Positions 8,821 through 16,968 of a DNA stretch of 64,000 nt are shown one piece after another. The translations under genes and the position numbers were made by a program. The notes under the pieces were generated by a model that worked only from the letters and a program-made list of their open reading frames with translations, made no database searches and was not told where the DNA came from. Numbering within the stretch: position 1 is the first letter of the stretch; every line of letters starts with the position of its first letter. The stretch lies in the NCBI RefSeq assembly GCF_014138285.1, contig NZ_JACGXN010000002.1:248001-312000 (forward strand), given 5' to 3'. The stretch is from Phyllobacterium myrsinacearum. GTDB lineage: Bacteria > Pseudomonadota > Alphaproteobacteria > Rhizobiales > Rhizobiaceae.

Positions 8821-8833
8821 GATGTGGTCTGGC

Positions 8834-9748
8834 TTATCCGCCGATCTGCGCTTTGCGGGCGTCGATGATGGGCTGATAGAACTGGGTGTTGACCTCAGTA
8901 TAGCTCTTGAAATCGCCGCCCATTGTGGCTGCGAAGCAAGCAGGATCGCTCTTCGGCAGATCGAGCATGAAGGCCTTGAACTTGTTCTTCAGGTCGGCAT
9001 CCAGCGAGGTGCGGATGACGATCGGGCCGTTCGGGATCAGAGGTGACTTCCAGAGTTCGACGAAATCCTTCATGTCGATCAGGCCCTTGTCGACCATCTT
9101 GCGCAGGTTGCCCGAAGTATAGCCTTCATCGAACGAACCAACGCCGGAGCCGAATGTCGTGCCAGCATCGAACTTGCCGTCCTTGACAGCCAGAACGAGG
9201 TTTTCATGACCACCGCCAAAGCCGGTTTCGGAGAAGTATTCCTTGACTGAAGTCTTGATGTCTTTCGGCAGGGACGTAACCGGGATCAGGTAACCGGACG
9301 TGGAATCAGGATCGGCAAAGCCGAGCTTCTTGCCCTTCATGTCGGCCAGCGTCTTGATACCGCTGTCCTTGCGGGCAACCATGATCGAGTAGTAACCGGT
9401 CGCACCGTCGGTCTGGACGGTCGTCAGGATTGGCTCAACAGCCTTTGGATTGGTCAGGTAAATCTTGGCAAAGCCAGAAGCGCCCAATTCCGCATAGTCG
9501 AGGGTGCCGCCGAGCAGGCCCTGGATGACGCCATCATAATCCGTCGCCGGGAACAGCTTGACGTCCTTGACGCCGAGAACTTTCGGCAGCTTGTCGACGA
9601 TGCACTGATAGTTACGCAGACGGTCTGCTTCGTTTTCGCCGCCAATGATACCGACGCGAAACGTTTCAAGGTTTTCTGCACGAGCCATCGAGCCGGCAAA
9701 CACGGCGCTGATTGCGATCGCACCCATAAGGGCTTTCTTAAGCAACAT
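8834..9748 (-). CDS. phnD: Phosphonate ABC transporter periplasmic binding protein
   Basis: A 304-residue periplasmic protein with a signal peptide of about 22 residues ending in SMARA. The body carries FRVGIIGGENEADRLRNY, and further on KKLGFADPDSTSGYLIP, the ligand-binding motif of the PhnD family. It captures phosphonates and delivers them to the PhnE/PhnC transporter. I chose ATG 9748 because AGGAGA lies about eight bases upstream; an earlier in-frame codon at 9775 lacks such a site and would spoil the signal peptide. It lies 81 bases after phnC. Confidence 0.95.
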   Translation of the reverse strand: MLLKKALMGAIAISAVFAGSMARAENLETFRVGIIGGENEADRLRNYQCIVDKLPKVLGVKDVKLFPATDYDGVIQGLLGGTLDYAELGASGFAKIYLTNPKAVEPILTTVQTDGATGYYSIMVARKDSGIKTLADMKGKKLGFADPDSTSGYLIPVTSLPKDIKTSVKEYFSETGFGGGHENLVLAVKDGKFDAGTTFGSGVGSFDEGYTSGNLRKMVDKGLIDMKDFVELWKSPLIPNGPIVIRTSLDADLKNKFKAFMLDLPKSDPACFAATMGGDFKSYTEVNTQFYQPIIDARKAQIGG

Positions 9749-9829
9749 GACTATCTCTCCTGTCAAAGCTTCCAAGGTTTTTTATGTGGACTTGAGCCCG
9801 TTACGTGGGCAAGCCGATCCGTTTTGCGC

Positions 9830-10663
9830 TCAACGCGCGGCCAGAATGGCCTCTAATTCGGGGATTGGTGTCGGCGCATGGCGCGCAATGCTTGTCGACG
9901 TGATGGCTTCCGAAAAGGCATCCTTCAAGCCATCAGCGCCATAGATGCGGCGGGCGGCGGCCTCGGTCAGATCATCCGGCGTTCCGTCGAAAACCACCTT
10001 GCCGCCCTGCATGCCGATAATGCGCTCGCAAAAATGCCGCGCTGTATCCAGTGTATGCAGATTGGTGATGACGGTGAGCCCCTCTTTCTCATTGATATCC
10101 CGCAGGGACTCCATCACCACCTGCGCGTTGCGCGGATCGAGGGAGGCGATGGGTTCGTCGGCAAGAATGACTTTGGGGTTCTGCATGAGCGCCCGGGCGA
10201 TGGCGACGCGCTGCTGTTGTCCGCCGGAGAGTGTTCCGGCCCGCTGCAGGGCGGTTTTGGCAATATCGAGCCGCTCGAGTGCGGCGATTGCCATGGCACG
10301 TTCTTCCCGTGAGAAAATGCCCAGAAGACTTTTGATAGTGGATCGGTGGTTCAGGCGTCCGAGGAGGACATTGGTCAGGACATCGAGGCGGGGAACAAGG
10401 TTGAACTGCTGAAAGATCATCGCGCAATCGCGTTGCCAGTTTCGCAGCGCGGAGCCGTTCAGCTTCGCCACATCCTTGCCTTCGAAGATGATCGACCCTT
10501 CGGAAGGATCGATCAGGCGGTTGATCATGCGCAGCAATGTCGACTTGCCTGCACCCGAGCGACCGATGACTCCGACCATCTGCCCCTGCGGAATTTCAAC
10601 ATTGACATTGTCGATGGCAATATTGCTGCCAAAGCGACGCGTCACGTTTTCAATCTTCAGCAT
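9830..10663 (-). CDS. phnC: Phosphonate ABC transporter ATP-binding protein
   Basis: A 277-residue ABC ATPase that drives phosphonate import. Walker A is GRSGAGKST, the signature is [15 protein letters not shown], and Walker B is VILADEP; the switch His falls in TNLHTLD. The start at 10663 (MLKIENV) has AAGGA upstream and fits the family length. An earlier in-frame Met at 10723 would add 20 residues and lacks support. It is preceded by the hexapeptide transferase gene and followed by phnD. Confidence 0.95.
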   Translation of the reverse strand: MLKIENVTRRFGSNIAIDNVNVEIPQGQMVGVIGRSGAGKSTLLRMINRLIDPSEGSIIFEGKDVAKLNGSALRNWQRDCAMIFQQFNLVPRLDVLTNVLLGRLNHRSTIKSLLGIFSREERAMAIAALERLDIAKTALQRAGTLSGGQQQRVAIARALMQNPKVILADEPIASLDPRNAQVVMESLRDINEKEGLTVITNLHTLDTARHFCERIIGMQGGKVVFDGTPDDLTEAAARRIYGADGLKDAFSEAITSTSIARHAPTPIPELEAILAAR

Positions 10664-10761
10664 AGGCCAATCCTTGTTGGTATTGCCCTGTCCTAAAGCC
10701 CTAGTGTGAAGGTGCGATGGCACTTTTATTGCACTTACGTGACAACTGGGGACAGCCGTAC

Positions 10762-11376
10762 TCAGGCCGAATGTTTTTCAAGAAATGCGTCTATATCCAG
10801 CGCGCGAAAATCGTCCAGAGCACCACGCAGACGTGTATGATCCCAGTTCCACCACGCCAGCGTTTGCAGGCGTTCTGCGGTCTTTCGGTCGAAACGGTCA
10901 CGGATTTTGCGGGCAGGAACACCGCCGACAATCGTATAGGGATCAACATCGCGTGAGACCACCGCGCCCGCTCCGATCACAGCACCATCGCCGACGGTAA
11001 CACCCGGCAAAACGGTCGCTCCATGACCGATCCAGACATCATGGCCGATGCGGACCTGATTGGTCCGGCGCCATTCGAAAAAGGCCTCTTCCGGACCCGC
11101 ATCGTCCCAGTAATCGCCGGCACGATAGGTGAAGTGATGCAATGTCGCACGCCACGTCGGATGATTGGTCGCGTTAATGCGCACGCTGGCAGCGATATTG
11201 GCGAACTTGCCGATTGTGGCGCACCAGACCGAACCGTCCTGCATGATGTAGGAATAATCATCGAGCTTTGTCTCGCTGATGCGGCAGCGCTCGGAAATCT
11301 CCGTATAGCGGCCGAGTTCGCAGTCCTCGACGCTGGCGGTTGCGTGAATGAGCGGTGTTGGGGAAAGCCGGGTCAT
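10762..11376 (-). CDS. Hexapeptide-repeat acetyltransferase of phosphonate operons
   Basis: A 204-residue left-handed beta-helix acyltransferase with repeats such as [18 protein letters not shown] and [15 protein letters not shown]. It matches the phosphonate-linked transferase family TIGR03308. In C-P lyase operons this protein probably acetylates an aminoalkylphosphonate or a pathway intermediate, as the unrelated PhnO does in E. coli; the substrate here is inference. Its ATG overlaps the phnL stop by four bases. It is not a chloramphenicol resistance gene despite the shared fold. Confidence 0.87.
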   Translation of the reverse strand: MTRLSPTPLIHATASVEDCELGRYTEISERCRISETKLDDYSYIMQDGSVWCATIGKFANIAASVRINATNHPTWRATLHHFTYRAGDYWDDAGPEEAFFEWRRTNQVRIGHDVWIGHGATVLPGVTVGDGAVIGAGAVVSRDVDPYTIVGGVPARKIRDRFDRKTAERLQTLAWWNWDHTRLRGALDDFRALDIDAFLEKHSA

Positions 11377-12080
11377 GCTGCCTCGCTTTGTACCGCAAAT
11401 GCGGTGACGTCGATGATACGGTCGGCCACGGCCTCGCGCACATCTTCATCGTGGAAAATGCCGAGCATGGCGATCCCCGCCGCCTTCTTGCTGCGGATCA
11501 TGGAAACAACCACCACACGATTTTTGGCGTCGAGCGAAGCCGTCGGCTCGTCCAGAAGCAGGATCGGATGATCGGTGATGAAACCGCGCGCAATATTGAC
11601 GCGCTGCTGCTCGCCGCCGGAGAACGTGGCTGGCGGCAAGGACCAGAGCCGTTCGGGCAGGTTGAGCCCGGCTAGCAGGGCCGCAGCCTTGTCACGCGCT
11701 TCGGTGCGGTCGATACCGCGCGCCACCAGCGGTTCGGCGACCACATCCAGCGCCGACACACGCGGTACGGTGCGGAGAAACTGGCTGACATAACCGATCA
11801 TGTCACGGCGCACACCAAGAATGGTGCGCGGATCGGCGGTCGCCAGGTTCACCAGCCGGTCGCCATAGGCCACAATGATCTGGCCCTGATCGACGGCATA
11901 ATTGCCATAGACCATTTTGAGGATCGAGCTTTTGCCCGCACCGGACGGACCGCCGAGAACGGCACATTCGCCCGCTTTGATGGAAAACGAAACATTCGCC
12001 ACCACGGGCAGGCGGATACCGTCGCGCAGATGCATGGTGAAACTCTTGGCGACATCGGAAACAACGAGAGGTGTTGGCAT
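11373..12080 (-). CDS. phnL: Phosphonate C-P lyase system protein, ABC ATPase-like
   Basis: A 235-residue ABC-type ATPase of the C-P lyase pathway. It acts with PhnI, PhnG and PhnH in coupling the phosphonate to ATP-derived ribose. Walker A is [10 protein letters not shown], the signature is [14 protein letters not shown] and Walker B is [10 protein letters not shown]. The start at 12080 (MPTPLVV) lies four bases after the phnK stop. An in-frame codon at 12143 would overlap phnK by 59 bases and is unlikely. It overlaps the downstream transferase gene by four bases. Confidence 0.95.
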   Translation of the reverse strand: MPTPLVVSDVAKSFTMHLRDGIRLPVVANVSFSIKAGECAVLGGPSGAGKSSILKMVYGNYAVDQGQIIVAYGDRLVNLATADPRTILGVRRDMIGYVSQFLRTVPRVSALDVVAEPLVARGIDRTEARDKAAALLAGLNLPERLWSLPPATFSGGEQQRVNIARGFITDHPILLLDEPTASLDAKNRVVVVSMIRSKKAAGIAMLGIFHDEDVREAVADRIIDVTAFAVQSEAA

Positions 12081-12084
12081 GATG

Positions 12085-12861
12085 CTAAACCTGCAGGATG
12101 GAGGAAACGAGAAGCTGGGTGTAAGGCGCCTGCGGATCGTCAAGCACGCGGTCGGTCAAACCGGTTTCAACGATATGGCCATCCTTCATCACCATCATCC
12201 GGTGTGAGAGCAGCCGGGCGACCGCCAGATCATGGGTGACGACAATAGCGGCCAGTCCGAGATCACTCACCAGCCCGCGCAAAAGATCGAGCAGACGGGC
12301 CTGTACCGACACATCGAGACCGCCGGTCGGCTCATCCATGAAGACAAGCCGGGGATTTGTGACGAGATTACGTGCAATCTGCAGACGTTGGCGCATGCCG
12401 CCCGAGAAGGCGCGCGGCTGGTCGTCGATACGATCGGAGGCAATTTCCACCCGGCCTAGCCAGTCGGTGGCCGTCGCACGGATATTGCCATAATGCCTGT
12501 CGCCGATGGCCATCAGCCGCTCGCCGACATTGGCACCGGCGGATACGGTCATCCGCAAGCCATCGGCCGGATTCTGGTGGACGAAACCCCAGTCCGTGCG
12601 CATGAGGAACCGGCGTTCCGCCTCGCTCAAGCGGTAGAGATCGCGGAACTGGCCATCGCGCATGCGGTATTCCACCGAGCCAGCCGACGGGGCAAGACGC
12701 GTTGCCAGACAGTTGAGCAATGTGGTCTTGCCCGACCCGGATTCACCGACAATCGCCAGCACTTCGCCCGGCCACAGCTCGAATGAGACATTCTGGCAGC
12801 CAATGCGGCTGCCGTAGAACTTGGAAAGGTCTTTGACCTTCAAAAGAGGTGTATCGCTCAT
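12085..12861 (-). CDS. phnK: Phosphonate C-P lyase system protein, ABC ATPase-like
   Basis: A 258-residue ATPase similar to dipeptide-transport ATPases. Walker A is GESGSGKT, the signature is FSGGMRQRLQIARNL and Walker B is LVFMDEPTGG. In E. coli, PhnK docks on the PhnGHIJ core complex rather than on a membrane permease, and the same role is expected here. It lies two bases after phnJ and four bases before phnL. Confidence 0.95.
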   Translation of the reverse strand: MSDTPLLKVKDLSKFYGSRIGCQNVSFELWPGEVLAIVGESGSGKTTLLNCLATRLAPSAGSVEYRMRDGQFRDLYRLSEAERRFLMRTDWGFVHQNPADGLRMTVSAGANVGERLMAIGDRHYGNIRATATDWLGRVEIASDRIDDQPRAFSGGMRQRLQIARNLVTNPRLVFMDEPTGGLDVSVQARLLDLLRGLVSDLGLAAIVVTHDLAVARLLSHRMMVMKDGHIVETGLTDRVLDDPQAPYTQLLVSSILQV

Positions 12862-12863
12862 GT

Positions 12864-13745
12864 TTATTCCGCTGCCTCCGCAGTATCTGCCGCCAGCGCA
12901 CCGCGATGCCCCTTGGCCTGCCGGTCTTCACAAAAATCCGTATCCGAACAGACAAACATGCTGCCGCCCTTGTCATCGAGAATGACCTCGTCCAGATAGC
13001 TGCCCTTTGCTCCGCACAGGGCGCATGGCTGGGAAAATGTCTGGATTTCAAAGGGATGGTCTTCGAAATCGAGACTGACCACTTCCGTATAGGGCGGAAC
13101 CGCATAGATGCGCTTTTCACGCCCTGCCCCGAAAAGCTGCAATGCCGGTGACATATGCATCTTCGGATTGTCGAACTTCGGTGTCGGCGATGGATCCATC
13201 ACATAACGCCCCTCGACTTTCACCGGATAGGCATAGGTCGTGGCGATATGGCCGTGGCGGGCAATGTCTTCGTAGAGCTTCACGTGCATCAGTCCGTATT
13301 CTTCGAGCGCATGCATCTTGCGCGTTTCGGTCTCGCGTGGCTCGAGAAACCGCAACGGCTCCGGGATCGGCACCTGATAGACGAGGATTTGTCCGGCCTG
13401 CAGCTGCGCCTCGGGAATCCTATGGCGCGTCTGGATGATCGTGGCATCCGCTGTTTTCGTGGTCACCCGGACATTGGCTACTTTCTGGAAAAAAGCCCGG
13501 ATCGACACGGCATTCGTCGTGTCATCGGCACCCTGGTCGATCACTTTCAAGGTATCGTCTGGACCGAGAACGGCAGCAGTCACCTGAACGCCGCCGGTGC
13601 CCCAGCCGTAGGGCATCGGCATTTCGCGCGAGGCGAACGGCACCTGATAACCCGGAATGGCAATGGCCTTCAGGATGGCGCGGCGGATCATCCGCTTGGT
13701 CTGTTCATCCAGATAGGCGAAATTATAGGTCGCTAGATCGGTCAT
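12864..13745 (-). CDS. phnJ: C-P lyase, radical SAM enzyme (alpha-D-ribose 1-methylphosphonate 5-phosphate lyase)
   Basis: A 293-residue enzyme that breaks the carbon-phosphorus bond by radical SAM chemistry, releasing the alkane and 5-phosphoribosyl 1,2-cyclic phosphate. The four functional cysteines sit at 241, 244, 266 and 272 (CALC, then FVC, then DFC), the same numbering and spacing as in E. coli PhnJ. There the first three hold the 4Fe-4S cluster and the fourth forms the thiyl radical. All are intact. GYQVPFASREMPMPYGWGTG near residue 32 is also typical. The start overlaps the phnI stop by four bases. Confidence 0.97.
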   Translation of the reverse strand: MTDLATYNFAYLDEQTKRMIRRAILKAIAIPGYQVPFASREMPMPYGWGTGGVQVTAAVLGPDDTLKVIDQGADDTTNAVSIRAFFQKVANVRVTTKTADATIIQTRHRIPEAQLQAGQILVYQVPIPEPLRFLEPRETETRKMHALEEYGLMHVKLYEDIARHGHIATTYAYPVKVEGRYVMDPSPTPKFDNPKMHMSPALQLFGAGREKRIYAVPPYTEVVSLDFEDHPFEIQTFSQPCALCGAKGSYLDEVILDDKGGSMFVCSDTDFCEDRQAKGHRGALAADTAEAAE

Positions 13746-14848
13746 TCTGCTGCCTCTTTGGTTTCAACGCCTGCCAACCGGTTGTGCTCATGTTCGGCGC
13801 GCATGCGCCGGATGAGATCGAGTTCAGCCTGGAAATCCACGTAATGCGGCAATTTCAGATGCTCGACGAAACCCGTCGACTGCACATTGTCGCTGTGGGA
13901 AATGACGAATTCCTCGTCCTGCGCGGTAGCGGTGATATCTTCCCCGAGCTCCCTTGCCCGCAAGGCACGGTCGCACAGCGACATCGACATGGCCTTGCGT
14001 TCGCTCTGGCCAAAAACCAGACCATAGCCGCGGGTGAACTGCGGCGGTTGCTTTGCCGACCCCTTGAACTGGTTGACCATCTGGCATTCCGTGACGCGGA
14101 TCGTCCCGAGTGTCAGCGGGAAGTCCAACTCGGCAACATCAAGCTCGATCTCGACTTCGCCGATGCGGATTTCACCGACAAAGGGATGGCTGCGGGCATA
14201 ACCGCGCTGGGTCGAATAGGCGAGCCCAAGCAGAAAGCCTTCATCACCGCGCGCCAGTGCCTGCAGGCGCAGATCGCGCTCCAGCGGGAAGGTCAGCGGT
14301 TCGCGGGTCAGGTCGCCGGCGACTGCGCCTTCCGGCAGTTCGCCGTCCTCTTCTATCATGCCGTCATGACCGAGGATGTCGGTCACCCGGGGTGTGAAAA
14401 CCTCCGGCTCTTCGCGCTGATCAGGCGCTTCAATCGGTGCGTCTTCCGCCAATTCAGGATCGAGCAGACGGTGCGTATAATCAAATGTCGGACCCAGCAG
14501 CTGCCCGCCGGGGAGATCCTTGAACGTGGCCGAAATCCGCCGTTCGATCTGCATCTGTGCCGTTTCCAGCGCCTTGGTGTAGCCGAAACGGGGCAATGTC
14601 GTCCGGTAGGCACGCACGAGAAAAATCGCCTCGATCAGATCACCGCGCGCCTGCTTGATGGCAAGAGCCGCAAGTTCAGGATCGTAGAGCGAACCCTCGG
14701 CCATGACCCGGTCAACGGCGAGCGACATCTGCTCGACAATCTGATCAAGCTGGATCGGCGCAACATCCCGGTCGCCGCGGCGCCGGTCGGCCAGAAGCTT
14801 GTGTGCATTGCGGATTGCGGCTTCACCGCCCTTGACTGCAACATACAT
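13742..14848 (-). CDS. phnI: C-P lyase core subunit, nucleosidase/ribosyl phosphonate synthase
   Basis: A 368-residue core subunit. With PhnG, PhnH and PhnL it replaces the adenine of ATP with the phosphonate. The N-terminus MYVAVKGGEAAI and the C-terminal stretch SHSDNVQSTGFVEHLKLPHY are diagnostic for PhnI. The length is normal. It lies three bases after phnH and overlaps phnJ by four bases. Very long open frames occur on the opposite strand here (up to 622 codons), but they are shadows of this gene and phnH. Confidence 0.96.
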   Translation of the reverse strand: MYVAVKGGEAAIRNAHKLLADRRRGDRDVAPIQLDQIVEQMSLAVDRVMAEGSLYDPELAALAIKQARGDLIEAIFLVRAYRTTLPRFGYTKALETAQMQIERRISATFKDLPGGQLLGPTFDYTHRLLDPELAEDAPIEAPDQREEPEVFTPRVTDILGHDGMIEEDGELPEGAVAGDLTREPLTFPLERDLRLQALARGDEGFLLGLAYSTQRGYARSHPFVGEIRIGEVEIELDVAELDFPLTLGTIRVTECQMVNQFKGSAKQPPQFTRGYGLVFGQSERKAMSMSLCDRALRARELGEDITATAQDEEFVISHSDNVQSTGFVEHLKLPHYVDFQAELDLIRRMRAEHEHNRLAGVETKEAAE

Positions 14849-14851
14849 GGT

Positions 14852-15463
14852 TCAGGCCTCCGTCTTCTTGATGCGCGTGGTGCGGGGCAGTGCGGCAAGC
14901 ACACCCTTGCCGGCAAAGATCAGGTCGACACCGCGCGGAAAAGCAGCGCGATTGCCGGCCCATTGATCAATGAACATTCTCGGCAGCTGGCTGGGGGAAA
15001 ACGCCATGGAATCCTTGATCCCCGGCCCTTCGAGAACAAGCGTTTCCGCACCATCGAAACCGTCGATCTGCAGGATCAGTGTCGTCGACCGGTCAGGATA
15101 TTCCGACGTGCCGCGGCAGAAGGATTCAAGCGAGGGCATCGTTGCCACATCGCTGATCAGGGCAAAATCGGCATCGGCCGTTTCGCCAGTCAATTCGAGG
15201 CCGGTATGGAACTTCAACCATCCGGTGGACGCGGTCGAGCCGGAAATCGCCCGGTCACACCACACCGTTGCATCGTGATCGAACAGGGTCGCAGCTATCG
15301 ACGCGGCCAAGGGGGTCAGCGGCGCAGGCGGCGTGGCAAGATCACTCACCTCGACGATCCTGCCGGGGTTGGCCATGGCATCCATCAGTGCCCGGAAAAC
15401 GGTTTGTGCGTTCAGCACGCTGTCGCTGAAACCACCCTCGAAAATTTGTGTATCGGAACGCAT
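14852..15463 (-). CDS. phnH: C-P lyase core subunit PhnH
   Basis: A 203-residue core-complex subunit beginning FEGGFSDSVLNAQTVFRALM, a typical PhnH start, with the family element HRG-like FCRGTSEYPDRSTTL in the middle. It is required for ribosyl phosphonate formation but has no catalytic residues that I can point to. Its start shares one base with the phnG stop. Confidence 0.93.
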   Translation of the reverse strand: MRSDTQIFEGGFSDSVLNAQTVFRALMDAMANPGRIVEVSDLATPPAPLTPLAASIAATLFDHDATVWCDRAISGSTASTGWLKFHTGLELTGETADADFALISDVATMPSLESFCRGTSEYPDRSTTLILQIDGFDGAETLVLEGPGIKDSMAFSPSQLPRMFIDQWAGNRAAFPRGVDLIFAGKGVLAALPRTTRIKKTEA

Positions 15464-15951
15464 CAGTCGTCACCCCGTACCATTGTGAAAAAGTCGACCT
15501 TGGTGGCTGCCGTCTCGGCGTGCTTCAACGTGCGATTGCGTTCAAGACGATCGGCGATCGGCGCAAGCACCACCTCTTCCACCGCTTCGCGGCATTCCGG
15601 CTGCTGCCAGAGCGCGTCGAAGACGGCGGCGAGCCGCACCTTTTCCCGGTGACGACCGAGTGCATAGGCATGCCCGACCGCACCATTGCCGAGCCGTACC
15701 GTCGCACGGGTCACGGTCGCCTCCCCCAGGTTGAAGGGAGCACCCGCGCCACCGATACGGCCGCGCAGCATGACGAGGCCGGTTTCCGGACCGCGCAGGG
15801 TTTCGACCTCGGGCTTGTCGCCCCATCCGGCCCAGAAGGCCGCTATTTCAGGCGCGGTCGCCTGCGCCAGCAAGGCCATCGCGGCCTTCCGCTGCAGATC
15901 CGGCCCGCTACCGGTTTTCGTGGACTGCGTATCTTCTTTGATCATTGACAT
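15463..15951 (-). CDS. phnG: C-P lyase core subunit PhnG, first gene of the phn operon
   Basis: A 162-residue PhnG with the family motifs PETGLVMLRGRIGGAGAPFN and GHAYALGR. It is the small core subunit that supports adenine displacement by PhnI. Two ATGs are possible, at 15951 and 15945. A GAGCGAG element lies directly before the first and six bases before the second, so 15945 may be the true start. It is the first gene of a run that continues without a strand change to phnN at 3859. Control sites lie in the 84 bases upstream. Confidence 0.92.
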   Translation of the reverse strand: MSMIKEDTQSTKTGSGPDLQRKAAMALLAQATAPEIAAFWAGWGDKPEVETLRGPETGLVMLRGRIGGAGAPFNLGEATVTRATVRLGNGAVGHAYALGRHREKVRLAAVFDALWQQPECREAVEEVVLAPIADRLERNRTLKHAETAATKVDFFTMVRGDD

Positions 15952-15962
15952 CTCGCTCAGAT

Positions 15963-15990
15963 TTGTCTATTCATCTATACAACTAGACAA
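15963..15990. promoter_or_regulatory. Inverted-repeat operator candidate (PhnF site) before phnG
   Basis: TTGTCTA at 15963-15969 and its perfect reverse complement TAGACAA at 15984-15990 are separated by 14 bases. The centre also holds a TCTATAC element. GTNTANAC-like half sites are common for HutC-subfamily GntR regulators, the group to which PhnF belongs. The site lies just downstream of the proposed phnG -10 box, where a bound protein would block transcription. Binding by PhnF is inference from position and family. Confidence 0.6.
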
Positions 15991-15999
15991 TAAACTTAC

Positions 16000-16032
16000 C
16001 TATAAATCCCGTCAATGACAGGAGCATGACAA
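16000..16032 (-). promoter_or_regulatory. Pho box and -10 of the phnG promoter
   Basis: On the minus strand, bases 16032-16015 read TTGTCAT, four bases, CTGTCAT. This fits the PhoB direct repeat (CTGTCAT-N4-CTGTCAT) with a single mismatch. Nine bases further, TTATAG at 16005-16000 makes a suitable -10. A PhoB site normally replaces the -35 box at this distance. The predicted transcript would start near 15993 and have a leader of about 45 bases. The box also overlaps the ribosome binding site of divergent phnF. Confidence 0.72.
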
Positions 16033-16035
16033 AAC

Positions 16036-16782
16036 GTGAAATCCGCGCGATTCATCACCCGCAACAGTGGTGTTGCCGTCTGGCGGCAGATTGCCGACCA
16101 GATTCGTGGCGATATCACGGTGGGGAAAATGCCGAGCGGTGCCAGGCTGCCGCCGGAGGTCACGCTGGCCGAACGGTTCGCGGTCAACCGCCACACCATT
16201 CGCAGCGCCATTGCCGCCCTGACCAAGGAAGGCGTTCTGCGCGCCGAGCAGGGCCGTGGCACGTTCGTTGCCAACAGCAAGAAGCTCACTTATCGCATCG
16301 GTGAACGGACGCGGTTTTCCGAAATCATGTCGACACAGGTGCGCGAGACAAAAGGTATAGTGCTGGGGCACAGCATCGAAGATCCGAGCGAAGAAGTGGC
16401 TTCGGCCCTCGGCATGACAGGTGGCCAAGTGATACGGATCGATTCCATGCACACGGCGGACGGCAATCCGATCTCCTGCGCAACCGTATGGTTCGATATC
16501 GCGCGCGTTCCCAATATCGTCGAGGATTACCGGGAGTCAGGCTCGATCACTGCTGCCCTGCGGGCTGCGGGCATCGACGACTATCTGCGCAAATCGACCA
16601 TTATCGCGGCCCGCCATGCAGACGCGGAGGATTTGCGGCATCTGCGCCTCTCCCCCGGCGCCATCGTTCTGGTATCCACGGCTATCAATGTCGACATGGA
16701 AGGCAAACCGATTGAGTACGCCAAAAGCCGCTTTGCCGCCGACCGGATGGAGATTGCGATCGATGGAAGGTCCATGATCTAA
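16036..16782 (+). CDS. phnF: Phosphonate metabolism GntR-family regulator (HutC/UTRA type)
   Basis: A 248-residue repressor. Its N-terminal winged helix carries TLAERFAVNRHTIRSAIAAL and EGVLRAEQGRGTFVA, typical of HutC-type GntR proteins, followed by a UTRA ligand-binding domain of about 150 residues. Its position divergent from phnG matches PhnF of other phn operons. The start is GTG at 16036, with GGAG at 16021-16024. The nearby ATG at 16026 is out of frame. The control sites between the two genes can affect both. The effector is probably a phosphonate pathway compound, which is not visible from sequence. Confidence 0.9.
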   Translation: MKSARFITRNSGVAVWRQIADQIRGDITVGKMPSGARLPPEVTLAERFAVNRHTIRSAIAALTKEGVLRAEQGRGTFVANSKKLTYRIGERTRFSEIMSTQVRETKGIVLGHSIEDPSEEVASALGMTGGQVIRIDSMHTADGNPISCATVWFDIARVPNIVEDYRESGSITAALRAAGIDDYLRKSTIIAARHADAEDLRHLRLSPGAIVLVSTAINVDMEGKPIEYAKSRFAADRMEIAIDGRSMI

Positions 16783-16796
16783 TAATTATGGAAGTT

Positions 16797-16957
16797 GCAT
16801 TCCCGTGGTTCGTGGTTCGACAAGCTCACCATGAGGAAGAACGAGGATTGCAGGGGGTATATTCTGCAACATTGCTGATGCTGCAATATTTCCGGTTAGC
16901 CTTACAGCACCACTCTCCCTCATGGTGAGCTTGTCGAACCACGCACAATGGGAATGC
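16797..16957. repeat. Dispersed inverted repeat, family A, copy 1
   Basis: The arms CGTGGTTCGACAAGCTCACC (from 16811) and their reverse complement (ending 16943) flank about 80 bases. The 26-base core arms run to 16836 and from 16918 and are perfectly complementary. A second, outer pair, GCATTCCC at 16797 and GGGAATGC at 16950, extends the palindrome. The element fills the gap between the 3' ends of phnF and the ParB-like gene. Related copies occur at 21.1 kb and 57.4 kb. Confidence 0.9.
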
Positions 16958-16968
16958 CAAGCGTCAAT

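Noticed and set aside
10762-11376. Chloramphenicol acetyltransferase (resistance gene)
   Set aside because: It shares the hexapeptide fold only. Its place within the phn operon and the family pattern fit the phosphonate-linked transferase.
13784-15652. 622-codon open frame on the plus strand over phnI, phnH and phnG
   Set aside because: It is fully antisense to three well-recognised C-P lyase genes, has no family features, and is explained by the GC-rich third-codon bias of the real genes.
16026-16304. ATG-started frame overlapping the start of phnF
   Set aside because: It is out of frame with the clear GntR/UTRA protein and encodes no family features. The GTG at 16036 is the real start.
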